Part shown: positions 1-9,130 of the stretch, in pieces
Layout: each line of letters starts with the position of its first letter
How positions within the stretch are numbered: position 1 is the stretch's first letter
From: Promethearchaeota archaeon
Lineage (GTDB): Archaea; Asgardarchaeota; Lokiarchaeia; Sigynarchaeales; SOKP01
Assembly (NCBI GenBank): GCA_016839655.1
Contig: JAEOTW010000291.1
Location: 1-62,810, forward strand
Reading direction: 5' to 3'
Length of the DNA stretch: 62,810 nucleotides
Made by a program: the position numbers and the translations under genes
The notes under the pieces: generated by a model
The model's input: only the letters and a program-made list of their open reading frames with translations
What the model was told of the DNA's origin: nothing
The model's database searches: none

Positions 1-182
1 AATAATGTAAAACCAAAATCAAAAATAACTCCTTTAATGCTCATGTTGTCAATAATTTAAAAAGCTAATTCCTATTTTTAATTTATCCAAAATATAATAT
101 AAGAAAGCTAGATTCGTTTCTGTTAAATACTTAATAATAAACAAAATAATGACAAAAGTATTTAATATAACTGAGACTAAAG

Positions 183-716
183 ATGTCAATTGATAAATGG
201 CTTAATGAAAAAGATTCTAAAGAGCAAAGAATTAAAAGAGAGGAAGCTTTTAAGCAACTTTCAAAAGAGGAAGTTCAAGAATTAAAAAAGAAAAAGATCC
301 GAGATATAGTTAAAAAAGAGAAAGAAGAAACGAGTGAAGATTCTGAAAGAGAGAAATTCTTACAAGAAATTTTAAATTTTAAAGAGTGGTTAAACAAGAG
401 AACTTATCTAAAAGGTGATTTTGAAAAAATTGAAATGTGGATAAAAAACTTAAATTCAATATTAACCATATTAACAGAAAATAGGGAAAAATCTGCATTA
501 CAAAATGAGAAAAAAAACTTAATAGAAAAATACAAAGAAATTCCACCGAAATTCCTAGATGAGAAAATAAGAGTCGCAATAAATAAATTGATACATGGAG
601 CACAAAGAACCAATTCAGATAATTATTACATAAGGAAGTTAAAAAATACCCTTAAAGAAAAACAAAAAGAAGCAGAATTTTACGAAATACTAAATAAACT
701 AATTAAAATATTATGA
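183..716 (+). CDS. Hypothetical charged helical protein
   Basis: Not recognised. The 177-residue product is dominated by Lys and Glu and reads as almost entirely alpha-helical. It has a highly charged N-terminal third (residues 1-55, KKKK and EKEE clusters) and further helical segments to the C-terminus. There is no signal peptide, membrane segment or Cys motif. The ATG at 183 is the first start after a run of stop codons. The gene stands alone, followed on the same strand after 87 bases by a nucleotidyltransferase that has its own TATA-like sequence. A coiled-coil or scaffolding role is possible but nothing shows it. Confidence 0.6.
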   Translation: MSIDKWLNEKDSKEQRIKREEAFKQLSKEEVQELKKKKIRDIVKKEKEETSEDSEREKFLQEILNFKEWLNKRTYLKGDFEKIEMWIKNLNSILTILTENREKSALQNEKKNLIEKYKEIPPKFLDEKIRVAINKLIHGAQRTNSDNYYIRKLKNTLKEKQKEAEFYEILNKLIKIL

Positions 717-757
717 AATTACATGAAAGATTCAAAATACTTTTTATTTTATTAAGG

Positions 758-797
758 TTTATAAATTTTATAATAAAAAATAGAGATCTTTAAGGTT
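758..797 (+). promoter_or_regulatory. TATA-like box and Shine-Dalgarno of the nucleotidyltransferase gene
   Basis: An archaeal TATA-like stretch TTTATAAATTTTATAA at 758-773 lies about 30-45 bases before the ATG at 804. An AAGGTT sequence at 792-797 sits six bases before the ATG. The same AAGGT type of ribosome binding site precedes the proposed ATT start at 27622. Read from sequence; no transcript data. Confidence 0.45.
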
Positions 798-803
798 AAT
801 AGA

Positions 804-1892
804 ATGATTCTTATTGCGCCACTCGCTGGGGTGGGTAAAAGACTTCAGCCGTTTACTTATTCTAAGCCAAAAGCTTTCTTGAAGATTGCTGGGAAAAGGT
901 TGATTGATCATATTCTTAATAAATTGAAAAATTCTTTTCCAAAAGGAACTAAAATTTGTTTTATTGTTGGCTATAAAAAAAGGCAAATTATAGAGTATCT
1001 TAAAATTAATCATTCAGATTATTTTGATCTCCACTTTAAAGAGCAAGAACCTTTAGGATATGAAGCAGATACACCATTCTTTAGTGGACTTGGAGATGCA
1101 ATTTTACTAGCTAAGGATCTTGCTCAAAATGACGATTGTTTTGTTTTTCTGAGCGATAGACTTCCTATAGACGATTATTCACAAATTTTATTAAATTTTC
1201 ATCAAGATATATGTGATGGTGTGATAAATGTTAAGCAAGTAGATAACCCACAATTTTACGGTGTAATTGAATTAAATGGAACCGGAGCTGTTAAAAATAT
1301 TGTTGAGAAACCAAAAACCCCTAAATCTAATTTTGCCGTATCAGGTGCTTATTTGTTCGGAATGAGTATGACAACGCGTTTATTTGAATTATTAGAAGAA
1401 CAAAGTAAAATTCCTTTAGAAAATGGACAAGAACATACGATAACACCAGTCATTCAGCAACTGATAGAAGAAGGTTTTAAACTAAAGATCAATGAAATGA
1501 AAAAAGATATTTTAGATTTTGGACGTCCTGAGAGTTTAATATCAGGTAATCGTCTATTATTAGAAGAAGTAAAAATTAATGATCCAACATATGAAAAATT
1601 ATTTCAATCCAATAATATTACTGATTCAAAGATCGTTCCTCCCATCTTTATTGGTGAGAATTGCCAAATATCTGATTCAGTTATAGGTCCCAATGTATCT
1701 ATTGGAGATAATGTAGTCTTAAACAAATGTATTTTATCTGAATCAGTTATTGGAGATGGCGCTAATTTAAAAAAGATTATATCCTCTGATAGTATTGTAG
1801 GAGATTATACAATTTTAGAGGATTTAATTAAAAAGAGTATAACCATTGGAGATTCTTCTTATATTACTACCTCTAATACGAAATCATATTAA
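804..1892 (+). CDS. Sugar-phosphate nucleotidyltransferase with C-terminal left-handed beta-helix
   Basis: Probably transfers a nucleotidyl group from an NTP to a sugar 1-phosphate, making an activated sugar for surface glycan synthesis. The N-terminal half (about 1-240) has the nucleotidyltransferase fold: a glycine-rich APLAGVGKRLQPFT loop at the start, SKPKAFLKIAGK (the K-P-L/F-I motif), and FLSDRLPIDD as the D-x-D-like metal site. The C-terminal part (about 265-360) has hexapeptide repeats of the I-G-x-x-x-x type typical of a left-handed beta-helix, as in GlmU- and GMP-pyrophosphorylase-like enzymes. The start is supported by AAGGTT six bases upstream. Sugar and nucleotide specificity cannot be read. 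Two further nucleotidyltransferases occur in the window, at 12275 and 38183. Confidence 0.85.
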   Translation: MILIAPLAGVGKRLQPFTYSKPKAFLKIAGKRLIDHILNKLKNSFPKGTKICFIVGYKKRQIIEYLKINHSDYFDLHFKEQEPLGYEADTPFFSGLGDAILLAKDLAQNDDCFVFLSDRLPIDDYSQILLNFHQDICDGVINVKQVDNPQFYGVIELNGTGAVKNIVEKPKTPKSNFAVSGAYLFGMSMTTRLFELLEEQSKIPLENGQEHTITPVIQQLIEEGFKLKINEMKKDILDFGRPESLISGNRLLLEEVKINDPTYEKLFQSNNITDSKIVPPIFIGENCQISDSVIGPNVSIGDNVVLNKCILSESVIGDGANLKKIISSDSIVGDYTILEDLIKKSITIGDSSYITTSNTKSY

Positions 1893-1918
1893 GTAGAAAA
1901 AAAAAGTAAAGTTAAGAC

Positions 1919-3343
1919 TTAATTCAATATTGGTCGTTTTTCTTGCCAAGGTGCTATTTCTTCAAATGCTTGAGATACTTGTAATACTAGTAAATCATTG
2001 AATCTGTTCCCAACAATTTGCATTCCTATGGGTAAGCCTTCATTAGTCCAACCACAAGGAATTGATGCTGCAGGATGACCTGTAAAATTGAATGGAAAAG
2101 TAAATGGCATCCATGCAGTAGGGGATACATTTTTTCCATTTATTTGTGGAGGATACATTATTCCTAATTCAAAAGGGGGAATGGCTGTTGTAGGGGTTAT
2201 TAATATATCATAATTCTTGAAATAGGTATAGAATGTTTCATAAAGTTTAGTGCGTTGACTCATAGCCCTCATTATATCAGAACCAGAATATCCCAATCCT
2301 GCATCCACCATTTTAATTAATTCAGGATCAATTTTTTCTCTCCACTCCTTTAATTTTGACTTTAGATCAAAAGCATAATCAGCAGTATAGAAAGTATAAA
2401 ATGCTGTATTTGGTTTTTTCACTTTAAGTTTCACATTTTCAACACTCCAACCAAATTCTTCAAATTTTTCAGCTGAATTAATAACTCTCTTCTCAACATC
2501 AGGGTCAATTATTTTAGCGTATCCCAAATTTAAACTATAACCAATCTTTAATTTCTCGGGCTTGTTTGAAATATTTTCCAGATAACTAATATTTTCCTCT
2601 GGTAGGCTATATCTATCTCCATCATGAGGTCCTTTTATTGCATCTAACATTAAAGCTGCATCTCTTACATATCGAACTATTGGACCAACATGAACGTAAG
2701 ATTCGGCATGAAGTTCTGTTCTAGGGTATAGTGGAACTCTTCCTAAACTTGGCTTGTGCCCAAACACACCACAACAACTAGCGGGAATCCTTACTGATCC
2801 TCCACCATCATTTCCTAGAGCTAGTGGTCCTAATCCAGAAGCTACTGCTGCAGCTCCTCCTCCTGTTGATCCACCAGGTATTCTATCCGTATTCCAAGGA
2901 TTTCGAGATTTTCCAAACACGAAATTATGTGTAACTCCCGCATATCCAAATTCAGGTGTGTTTGTTTTTCCTAGAAGAACAATACCTGCCTTTTTAAGGC
3001 GTTTTACCACAACTTCATCATCTTCGGGAATATTATGTTCATAAATCATACTACCAAAAGTAGTTCTAATCCCTTTTGTTAAGAATAAATCCTTAATCGA
3101 GGTTGGAATTCCATGTAACAACCCAAGTTTTTCATGATTTTTAACTGCTTGATCTGCATTTTTTGCCATATTTCGAGCATTTTCAAAGGTAGGAGTGCAA
3201 TATGCATTAATTTTAGGATTAATTTTTTCAATCCTTTCGATAATCGCTTCAGTAATTTCTTGTGAAGTTATTTCTTGACTTAGTACAGCATCCTTCATAT
3301 CACAAGCAGACATAAAACAGATATCTTCTTTATTCATTTTCAA
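1919..3343 (-). CDS. Amidase signature family hydrolase
   Basis: Hydrolyses a C-N amide bond. The catalytic Lys lies in the GIPTSIKDLF segment (about residue 85). The Gly/Ser-rich signature runs from GGSTGGGAAAVASG (about 158) through NDGGGSVRIPASCCG, carrying the Ser-cisSer-Lys triad residues. The length of 474 residues is normal for the family. GatA of the tRNA amidotransferase belongs to the same family, but no gatB, gatC, gatD or gatE lies nearby, so a stand-alone amidase is more likely. It ends 27 bases after the convergent nucleotidyltransferase gene. Substrate unknown. Confidence 0.85.
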   Translation of the reverse strand: MKMNKEDICFMSACDMKDAVLSQEITSQEITEAIIERIEKINPKINAYCTPTFENARNMAKNADQAVKNHEKLGLLHGIPTSIKDLFLTKGIRTTFGSMIYEHNIPEDDEVVVKRLKKAGIVLLGKTNTPEFGYAGVTHNFVFGKSRNPWNTDRIPGGSTGGGAAAVASGLGPLALGNDGGGSVRIPASCCGVFGHKPSLGRVPLYPRTELHAESYVHVGPIVRYVRDAALMLDAIKGPHDGDRYSLPEENISYLENISNKPEKLKIGYSLNLGYAKIIDPDVEKRVINSAEKFEEFGWSVENVKLKVKKPNTAFYTFYTADYAFDLKSKLKEWREKIDPELIKMVDAGLGYSGSDIMRAMSQRTKLYETFYTYFKNYDILITPTTAIPPFELGIMYPPQINGKNVSPTAWMPFTFPFNFTGHPAASIPCGWTNEGLPIGMQIVGNRFNDLLVLQVSQAFEEIAPWQEKRPILN

Positions 3344-3440
3344 TTCTCATAGTAGTAGTTTCAATAGAAATTACTATGTCTTAAGATAATATAAGATTTG
3401 CTTTACAGAAAAGTAAAAAAGAGCATTAGACATGCTTTTT

Positions 3441-3848
3441 TCAAAATTTAAAATCTTTTTGCCACTTCTGATATCCCAATTTAAGAAGTTTTAACCTGGG
3501 TTTATTGATTTTATTATCCACCTGTATTTCAGAATGAGTATTATACATCAATTCATGATAATAAGAGTAATATTCATCCGCTTTAGGATTTCCTTCTATT
3601 AAATTTAAAATTGCGTTCTCAGTAAAATACAGTATTAAATCAGGTTTAATCCCTGGATTCGTTTTAACCATTTCTAATTTATTTTCATCTTTTTTATATA
3701 AATAATAATGTAATTTGGGGTTTTCTTCAGTTAAGGAGTTCTCGGTAATAATATATTCCCAACACGCATTTGCATTTAAGTGTCTCATTAAATCAATGTT
3801 GTGAGGAAAATAAGATTTTAGTTTCTGATATAGCACTTCTGAATCCAT
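3441..3848 (-). CDS. SCP2-like (sterol carrier type) protein, second copy
   Basis: A 135-residue protein whose middle (GIKPDLILYFTENAILNLIEG) matches the SCP2 pattern of a Pro-Asp followed by strand and helix that line a hydrophobic pocket. The tail KPRLKLLKLGYQKWQK also fits the last helix. The frame opens at a GTG at 3860, but the ATG at 3846-3848 is preferred because GTGAT, this genome's usual ribosome binding sequence, lies a few bases upstream. The gene follows the aldehyde dehydrogenase after about 11 bases, so the two should be co-transcribed. Likely a lipid-binding partner of the neighbouring enzymes. SCP2 assignment is by pattern only. Confidence 0.6.
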   Translation of the reverse strand: MDSEVLYQKLKSYFPHNIDLMRHLNANACWEYIITENSLTEENPKLHYYLYKKDENKLEMVKTNPGIKPDLILYFTENAILNLIEGNPKADEYYSYYHELMYNTHSEIQVDNKINKPRLKLLKLGYQKWQKDFKF

Positions 3849-3859
3849 AATTATTATCA

Positions 3860-5353
3860 CTACTTTATTTTATCTAAGTTTAATGAAGTGCCGTCATATA
3901 TGTATTTTCCATAAACTAATTCCTGTGGATAATACTTACAACCTGCAGGGTAAGCAGAATCTTTAATTCCCCCAAGAGATACCGTAATATCGACGAGCAT
4001 AGGTCTGGCGTTAATATAAATATTCGCAGCTTCTAATTCATTCTTGAAAATCTCAATGTTTTTAAGATTTGATGTGTATACTACTGCTCTCATACCATAA
4101 TTGCTCGCATTTGCTAATCTTATGGCATCTCTCATGTCATTTGCCTTAGTAATGGAACGAACTGGTCCAAAAGCTTCTTCTCGCCATAAGAAGGGAGCAT
4201 TTGTTAAATCTTCACATAGCTCAGGTTTTATTTCTACTAAAGTTGGTGTGTAAAATAATCCGTAATCTTCGCCTGTATCGATCTTCTCTCCCCCTGTATA
4301 AATTTTAGCGTTATACTTTTTAGCATCAGCTACCATTACCTCCATCATCATTAAGATCCGTCTACTTCCCAATGGACCAATATCTACATCAGGATCTGTG
4401 GGATCTCCATATTTTAGCTCCTCAATTTCTTTAACAAGACATTCTACATAATCGTCGTAAATATCTTTATGGACAATAATTCGCTTCATTGAGAAGCATT
4501 GTTGTCCAGAATTAGTATAACTAGCCATAGCATTCCATTTTGCTACTTGTTCTAAGTTTATATCATCCATGACTATTCCAGCATCGTTCCCTGCACATTC
4601 AAAAAAGAAATGCTTAAATGGTTGAGTATACATCGGAACACCCATTGATTTATCAACAGTTTTTTTCAAGAATCTACCATAACGTACTAATATATCTTTT
4701 GCTGTATGAGATGCTGTAATCGTCATTATAGTCTTAACTAAAGGAGATTTAAGAAATTCATCCACTGCCCATTCTCCAGGAGCTATAACTAAATCTAAAG
4801 CTTCAAGAGCAGGTAAATCCATATCTCTCATCATTGAATAAGCTTTCAACATAGTTAATGGACAAGCTGTGGATGGTTTAACAATCGCTCCATTCCCAAC
4901 TAAATAATTAGCACCTAGTTGATATAGTGGTAAACTTATAGGAGTATTTCGAGGTGAAATGCATGCTGCCAATCCATGAGGGATATATCTTATTCTCACG
5001 ATTTTTTCTCCTTCTACGCTTGTTAAAGTCTTTTCTTCTACGAACTGATAGTACCAATCACAGAATTTGAAACCATTCGTTACAATACTTAATTCCCATT
5101 CAGAATATTTTATTGGTAGTCCTCCTTCTGTCACAATTAAGTCTTTTAATTGTTTTTTGTTAAAACGTAATTTACTAGCAAATTTTGAGAGGAGTTGAGC
5201 TCGTTCGAAAAAATCCATTTTATGTAGTAATTGTTGATTTCGATTTACCTTCTTAATTTTTTCTCGAACAGTTTCTGGTGTGTCGGCAGGAACTGTGCCT
5301 ATAATCTCACCAGTATACTTATTCTTAATCTCTAATTCTTGAGCTTTTGACAT
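3860..5353 (-). CDS. NAD(P)-dependent aldehyde dehydrogenase
   Basis: Oxidises an aldehyde to an acid or acyl derivative using NAD(P). The 497 residues cover the full family length. The catalytic Cys is in NSGQQCFSMKR (about residue 284) and the general-base Glu in the FFECAGNDAG segment (about 252). The Rossmann-side segment GNGAIVKPS and the late EEAFGPV motif are also present. It sits in a minus-strand operon between two SCP2-like proteins and behind an NAD-dependent reductase, which suggests a lipid or isoprenoid aldehyde as substrate. That substrate is inference; the enzyme family is clear. Confidence 0.88.
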   Translation of the reverse strand: MSKAQELEIKNKYTGEIIGTVPADTPETVREKIKKVNRNQQLLHKMDFFERAQLLSKFASKLRFNKKQLKDLIVTEGGLPIKYSEWELSIVTNGFKFCDWYYQFVEEKTLTSVEGEKIVRIRYIPHGLAACISPRNTPISLPLYQLGANYLVGNGAIVKPSTACPLTMLKAYSMMRDMDLPALEALDLVIAPGEWAVDEFLKSPLVKTIMTITASHTAKDILVRYGRFLKKTVDKSMGVPMYTQPFKHFFFECAGNDAGIVMDDINLEQVAKWNAMASYTNSGQQCFSMKRIIVHKDIYDDYVECLVKEIEELKYGDPTDPDVDIGPLGSRRILMMMEVMVADAKKYNAKIYTGGEKIDTGEDYGLFYTPTLVEIKPELCEDLTNAPFLWREEAFGPVRSITKANDMRDAIRLANASNYGMRAVVYTSNLKNIEIFKNELEAANIYINARPMLVDITVSLGGIKDSAYPAGCKYYPQELVYGKYIYDGTSLNLDKIK

Positions 5354-5411
5354 ATATACTTAATACCCTTTAATAAATTATTATTTTCTAAAAGTTAGTT
5401 TTAAAAAAATT

Positions 5412-5891
5412 TCAAAGGCTATATACTTCATCATCATCTTCAAGGATACCAGCAGTCTTAGCAAATTTTCCATAGCCCATCTCAATTAAAGTATGAGTTC
5501 TTTTATGTAATGCGAAATCAATCCACCCCTTTTCTTCATCTGGGTTGTTATAAAAAGATCCGAGAAGTTGAGCGTATTCTGTTTTATTATTTGTTTGAAT
5601 CAATTGTTCAACAGCATTTATTGAAAGTGCTAACTCTAAATCTGAATCAATCGCCGATCCTGGTCTTATCTCAATTCCATTTCCATTTCGATACACATTA
5701 AAAATATCTACAGGAGAACTTTTATCATATGCTTCAATTGAATTATATAGCGCAAAATCAAAATCCGCTCCGTTAATTAAATCCGAAAAAATTTCCGGAT
5801 ATTTGGCAAGAAACGTAGCATATTTTCTCGCGATATCTGTTTTGTAGGCCTTTTTATCTATAATCTGACTCGTCATTCCTTCTTCCATCAT
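5412..5891 (-). CDS. SCP2-like protein, first copy
   Basis: A 159-residue soluble protein. Its middle (DSDLELALSINAVEQLIQ, about 80-98) and its last third (GWIDFALHKRTHTLIEMGYGKFAK) have the same layout as the SCP2-like protein downstream of the aldehyde dehydrogenase: an acidic strand, then the helix lining the pocket, then a C-terminal helix ending in GY-K-. The start at 5891 lies directly after the stop of the upstream reductase; ATG codons at 5888 and 5876 are alternatives. Lipid or acyl binding is inferred from fold pattern and operon context, not from conserved catalytic residues. Confidence 0.55.
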   Translation of the reverse strand: MMEEGMTSQIIDKKAYKTDIARKYATFLAKYPEIFSDLINGADFDFALYNSIEAYDKSSPVDIFNVYRNGNGIEIRPGSAIDSDLELALSINAVEQLIQTNNKTEYAQLLGSFYNNPDEEKGWIDFALHKRTHTLIEMGYGKFAKTAGILEDDDEVYSL

Positions 5892-5893
5892 TA

Positions 5894-6904
5894 TTATGCT
5901 TTTACTCCTTTTTTCTTTCCTTTCTCAATAAAACCTTTATACCAAAGTATAGTTTGTTCTAATCCCTCCCTTAGAGGAGTAATTTTATAGCCAAGTTTTT
6001 CAATTGCTTTATCAGAGGAATACGACCAATTATGATTTATCATTTTGACCGTTGGTCTGTTGATATATGGCATTTTTTTGGTCAATTTTGTTTTTAATTC
6101 ACACATGGATGCGTACATATTTGCTAAACTGATAGGAAAATGGCGGGGGTTCTTTTTATTCTCTGCAATTTCAGCAGTTAGATTTAACCAGTCATTAAAT
6201 TTTACGTTTTCTCCTCCAAGTATGAATTCTTCCCCTTTTAAATCTTTTCGATTTATAATACTTACGATTCCATCAATTACGTCATTCACATATACGAAAC
6301 TGCCAATATTGTCTCCATTTCCAGGGCATCCTAAAAATTTCCTTGCTGTTATATCTAGAATTGTTTGACCAAAGATATTAAAATCTCCAGGACCGTAAAC
6401 TATCCCTGGATAGAAGATGATTCCGTTAAGATCTTTTTTAAGATATTCTTTAATTAATTTTTTAGCTTGGAATTTAGTCTTTGCATAATCAAGATATAAG
6501 CCTTCTTCACTCTCAAAAGTTTCATCTACAGGATCAACTGGTGTTGCACCTAAAGCGATAAATGAACTGATATATATGAACCGAATTTTCTTTTCTAACG
6601 CAATTTTAGCTACATTTTCAGTACCTTTTACATTAATTTCTTCTATAATTTTCTTGTCCTTTGCCCACATTCTAGTATAGGCTGCAAGATGATAAATAAT
6701 TTCTATGTTTTCTGTGGCTTTTTTAAGAGTTTCATTTTCTCTAACATCACCCATAATAAATTCAATATTATTTAATTCCTGAAAGGGAGTTATATCACTA
6801 CTTTCTCTTATTAACAGTTTTAACTTATATCCGAGACTTTGTAGCTTTTTTACCAAAGGAACTCCTATGAAACCCGTACCACCGGTTATTAATATATTTA
6901 CCAT
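5894..6904 (-). CDS. NAD-dependent epimerase/reductase (extended SDR, dihydroflavonol reductase-like)
   Basis: An extended short-chain dehydrogenase. The Rossmann motif GGTGFIG is at residues 8-14, the acidic residue after strand 3 is in MGDVRE, YHLAAYTRMW follows, and the active-site Ser and Tyr-x3-Lys are in FIYISSFIALG and DYAKTKFQAK. This arrangement fits dihydroflavonol-4-reductase or 3-beta-hydroxysteroid dehydrogenase-like enzymes that reduce or oxidise a carbonyl on a hydrophobic substrate. It is the first gene of the minus-strand run reductase, SCP2-like, aldehyde dehydrogenase, SCP2-like, with gaps short enough for one operon. Substrate unknown. Confidence 0.82.
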   Translation of the reverse strand: MVNILITGGTGFIGVPLVKKLQSLGYKLKLLIRESSDITPFQELNNIEFIMGDVRENETLKKATENIEIIYHLAAYTRMWAKDKKIIEEINVKGTENVAKIALEKKIRFIYISSFIALGATPVDPVDETFESEEGLYLDYAKTKFQAKKLIKEYLKKDLNGIIFYPGIVYGPGDFNIFGQTILDITARKFLGCPGNGDNIGSFVYVNDVIDGIVSIINRKDLKGEEFILGGENVKFNDWLNLTAEIAENKKNPRHFPISLANMYASMCELKTKLTKKMPYINRPTVKMINHNWSYSSDKAIEKLGYKITPLREGLEQTILWYKGFIEKGKKKGVKA

Positions 6905-7130
6905 AAAAAGAATGTTAATGTGATTAAAAGAAATTTTAAAATATTAAAAGGTTACATCGTATTAAAGTTAGACCTTAGAAATACTCAGATTTTACTCCTT
7001 TTGATATTAGGAAACCTCGGAATAAATATAATGTTTTTTTTTCATCAATAAAGAAGCTATTTATTAAAGATTCTCAATTATAATATAATTGATCTCCTAA
7101 GATTTTATCTAAAAGATAAGTGATTGTAAT

Positions 7131-7688
7131 TTGAAAAAGAAACAATTAAATTTTGAGAAATTTCATTCACAATTAGATTTACCATTTTTAGAAACAGATA
7201 ACAAATTTATAAGTGAAATACTTTGGACTTTACAACAAAAATTTGGATTGAAAAATAACTCGAAACAAAAATTGATTGATTTAGGGGCAGGAAATGGTTC
7301 TATTGTGATTTATACTGCTTTAAATCATAAAATTAAGTCCTTTGGGTTTGAAATTAATCAGGAATTAATTAATGAGGCGAATAGTAGAATAAGAACGTTG
7401 AAGAAGGAAGGATATTATAATAAAAAATTATTTAAAAAAGTTAAGATGAAATTTGGAGATTTTTATTTACTAAATTTAAATAGTTATGACTATATTTACA
7501 TCTACTCATTACCTTCAATGCATAAATATCTTAAACATGTTTTCAGTACTGCAAAAAAAGGAGCTATTTTTATATCACATAAATATCCACTCGAAGGATT
7601 TGACTATATTTTGAAAGAGGAATATAGTTTAACTCATAGGAATAGCAAAGAAGGAGTTTTTACATTTTTCTATAAAAAAATTTTATGA
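7131..7688 (+). CDS. Class I SAM-dependent methyltransferase-like protein
   Basis: A small Rossmann methyltransferase. Motif I reads LIDLGAGNGSIVIY (about residues 48-61), followed by the acidic end of strand 2 in FGFEINQELI and by MKFGDFYLLN. Position 4 of the core (YDYIYIYSLPSMHKYL) lacks a clear D/N-PP-Y, so it is not a DNA N-methyltransferase. The start is TTG at 7131, preceded by GTGAT; the same site type serves the PRPP synthetase TTG start at 33057. It stands alone on the plus strand. It resembles uncharacterised small SAM-binding proteins; substrate unknown. Confidence 0.65.
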   Translation: MKKKQLNFEKFHSQLDLPFLETDNKFISEILWTLQQKFGLKNNSKQKLIDLGAGNGSIVIYTALNHKIKSFGFEINQELINEANSRIRTLKKEGYYNKKLFKKVKMKFGDFYLLNLNSYDYIYIYSLPSMHKYLKHVFSTAKKGAIFISHKYPLEGFDYILKEEYSLTHRNSKEGVFTFFYKKIL

Positions 7689-7848
7689 AATAGAATGGAT
7701 TCTAGTAAAGAAATATATCTAATGGTAATTATTCATCAAATATTACTTTCTTTTATTACAAAAAAAAATATAACTATAAATAAAACCAAAATAAATAAAT
7801 AAATAATTTTAAAAATGAATTTTTTATAATAATGGTGAATAAATACAA

Positions 7849-8550
7849 ATGCCAATCGGTTTTGAAGGTTTGTTGAATGGAATTACTGCTTCCCTTATCG
7901 TCTTTTCATCAGTGTTTTTTGGATTGTTTTCTTTCTTTAAGTCAATAAAACTGAAAGCAAAGTTGCTTTCTATAGCAGGTTTGGTTATGATTCTCGTCGG
8001 TTTCTTATGGCTCGGACCAACAATTGATTTTTTCCTAAAACTTATCACAGATACAAATATTAATCCAGCAGTGATATATGTCTTTTTAAGTTATACTTGG
8101 GTAGCACCTGCTCTGTTTTTTGCTATGTATCTGGGGGGTGAACTAATAATGCCAAAAAAAAAATGGTTACTTGTGGGGATCTTTATAGTCTTAGGTGGGA
8201 TATTTGAATTTTTTCTATGGACTCAACCAGGTCAGTCATTTGATAGTATAGCTCCTGTATTCGTTGATGATATTATTGATGCAGATTTTAATAATAGTCA
8301 CCCAACATTTATTCTGGTGGCTGTATTCCTAGTGTCTATATTAATTTTCTTAGGAATAGGAATGGCAATAAAAGCAAAACAAGCCACAGGTACTTTGAGG
8401 AAAAAGTTTACATATCTATCAATAGGGTTTATAATTTTCGTATTATGTGGAGCATTAGACTCAATTCTCACTCTACCTCTCGCTATTGGTGTAATAAGAG
8501 TTGTCATGGCTACATTTGCCCTCTGGATGTATCTAGGTTTGAAGACTTAA
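7849..8550 (+). CDS. Seven-segment integral membrane protein
   Basis: Unrecognised. The 233-residue product has about seven hydrophobic segments: residues 8-26, 36-56, 70-98, 105-123, 148-172, 188-208 and 210-230. Short charged linkers such as KKKW and RKK separate them. There is no catalytic motif. It resembles small uncharacterised Asgard membrane proteins in size and topology only. ATG at 7849; the gene is monocistronic, facing the minus-strand frame that ends at 8601. Confidence 0.6.
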   Translation: MPIGFEGLLNGITASLIVFSSVFFGLFSFFKSIKLKAKLLSIAGLVMILVGFLWLGPTIDFFLKLITDTNINPAVIYVFLSYTWVAPALFFAMYLGGELIMPKKKWLLVGIFIVLGGIFEFFLWTQPGQSFDSIAPVFVDDIIDADFNNSHPTFILVAVFLVSILIFLGIGMAIKAKQATGTLRKKFTYLSIGFIIFVLCGALDSILTLPLAIGVIRVVMATFALWMYLGLKT

Positions 8551-8600
8551 TTAATTTTAATTTTTCTTTTTTTCTTTTTTCTAACGTCGACTCTCAAGAA

Positions 8601-9074
8601 TTAAACCAAGTTGAGTTTAATTAGAAGCTCTTTCAAATACTTTTTCATAAAATAGCGTTGGTTAGTACAAAAATCGATTTTTTGAGAGCTAGAAAATTCA
8701 GAGCAATTTAATAAAATTGCATGAAGATCATTCAAAATGGCAAGATATTCATCTTCTGTGCTTGGTACAATGTATTCCACCTTTTTGAATTCGTTATTAC
8801 TGATTATATTCAAAGGAGATGTGTTTATCTCATCATAAGTCTCAAGTTGAAATCTTTTTTTATACTTATCAAGAGAATTTGCGAATATATTTGAAAAACA
8901 GTTTAAATCCTCTTTTGAATTTATTTCCTTAAATAACTCTGAGACTATTCTAGATATTTTATTATTTTCTAAATTTTGATTTTCTGTATTGGTGAAATTT
9001 TTCGAATTTCCTATATCACTGTTTTTCTTAAATGATATATTGTCGGAACTATTATTAACGAAGCCTTTAGAAAT
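8601..9074 (-). CDS. Hypothetical protein with proposed ATT start, or start-damaged gene
   Basis: A 157-codon open frame that an ATG/GTG/TTG rule would truncate to 70 residues (TTG at 8813, no ribosome binding site). The frame stays open upstream to a TGA at 9081-9083. The only plausible start there is ATT at 9072-9074, six bases after GAGATGA at 9081-9087, a good Shine-Dalgarno match. The product is Asn/Ser-rich in its first half. The second half, from about residue 85, is a helical region rich in acidic residues, Leu and Tyr. No family recognised. The alternative is a frameshift, since an ATG at 9082-9084 runs into a stop after five codons. Confidence 0.45.
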   Translation of the reverse strand: MSKGFVNNSSDNISFKKNSDIGNSKNFTNTENQNLENNKISRIVSELFKEINSKEDLNCFSNIFANSLDKYKKRFQLETYDEINTSPLNIISNNEFKKVEYIVPSTEDEYLAILNDLHAILLNCSEFSSSQKIDFCTNQRYFMKKYLKELLIKLNLV

Positions 9075-9114
9075 TATATTTCATCTCAGAGATAATTCAA
9101 TTTGATATAATTAA

Positions 9115-9122
9115 GACCGGTC
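9115..9122. promoter_or_regulatory. GC-rich palindrome GACCGGTC
   Basis: An 8-bp perfect palindrome in otherwise A/T-dominated intergenic DNA, 40 bases upstream of the proposed ATT-start gene and downstream of the symporter. It may be a regulator site or chance. Confidence 0.2.
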
Positions 9123-9130
9123 GGATATTT

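Noticed and set aside
2754..3044. 96-codon plus-strand frame rich in Pro, Ala and Thr
   Set aside because: Antisense shadow of the amidase signature region (Gly/Ser-rich codons); no ribosome binding site or family.
1919..3343. GatA subunit of the Glu-tRNA(Gln) amidotransferase
   Set aside because: The family signature allows it, but no GatB, GatC, GatD or GatE is nearby, so the general amidase call is safer.
6045..6368. 107-codon plus-strand frame inside the SDR gene
   Set aside because: Antisense to well-supported Rossmann-fold coding sequence; no start context.
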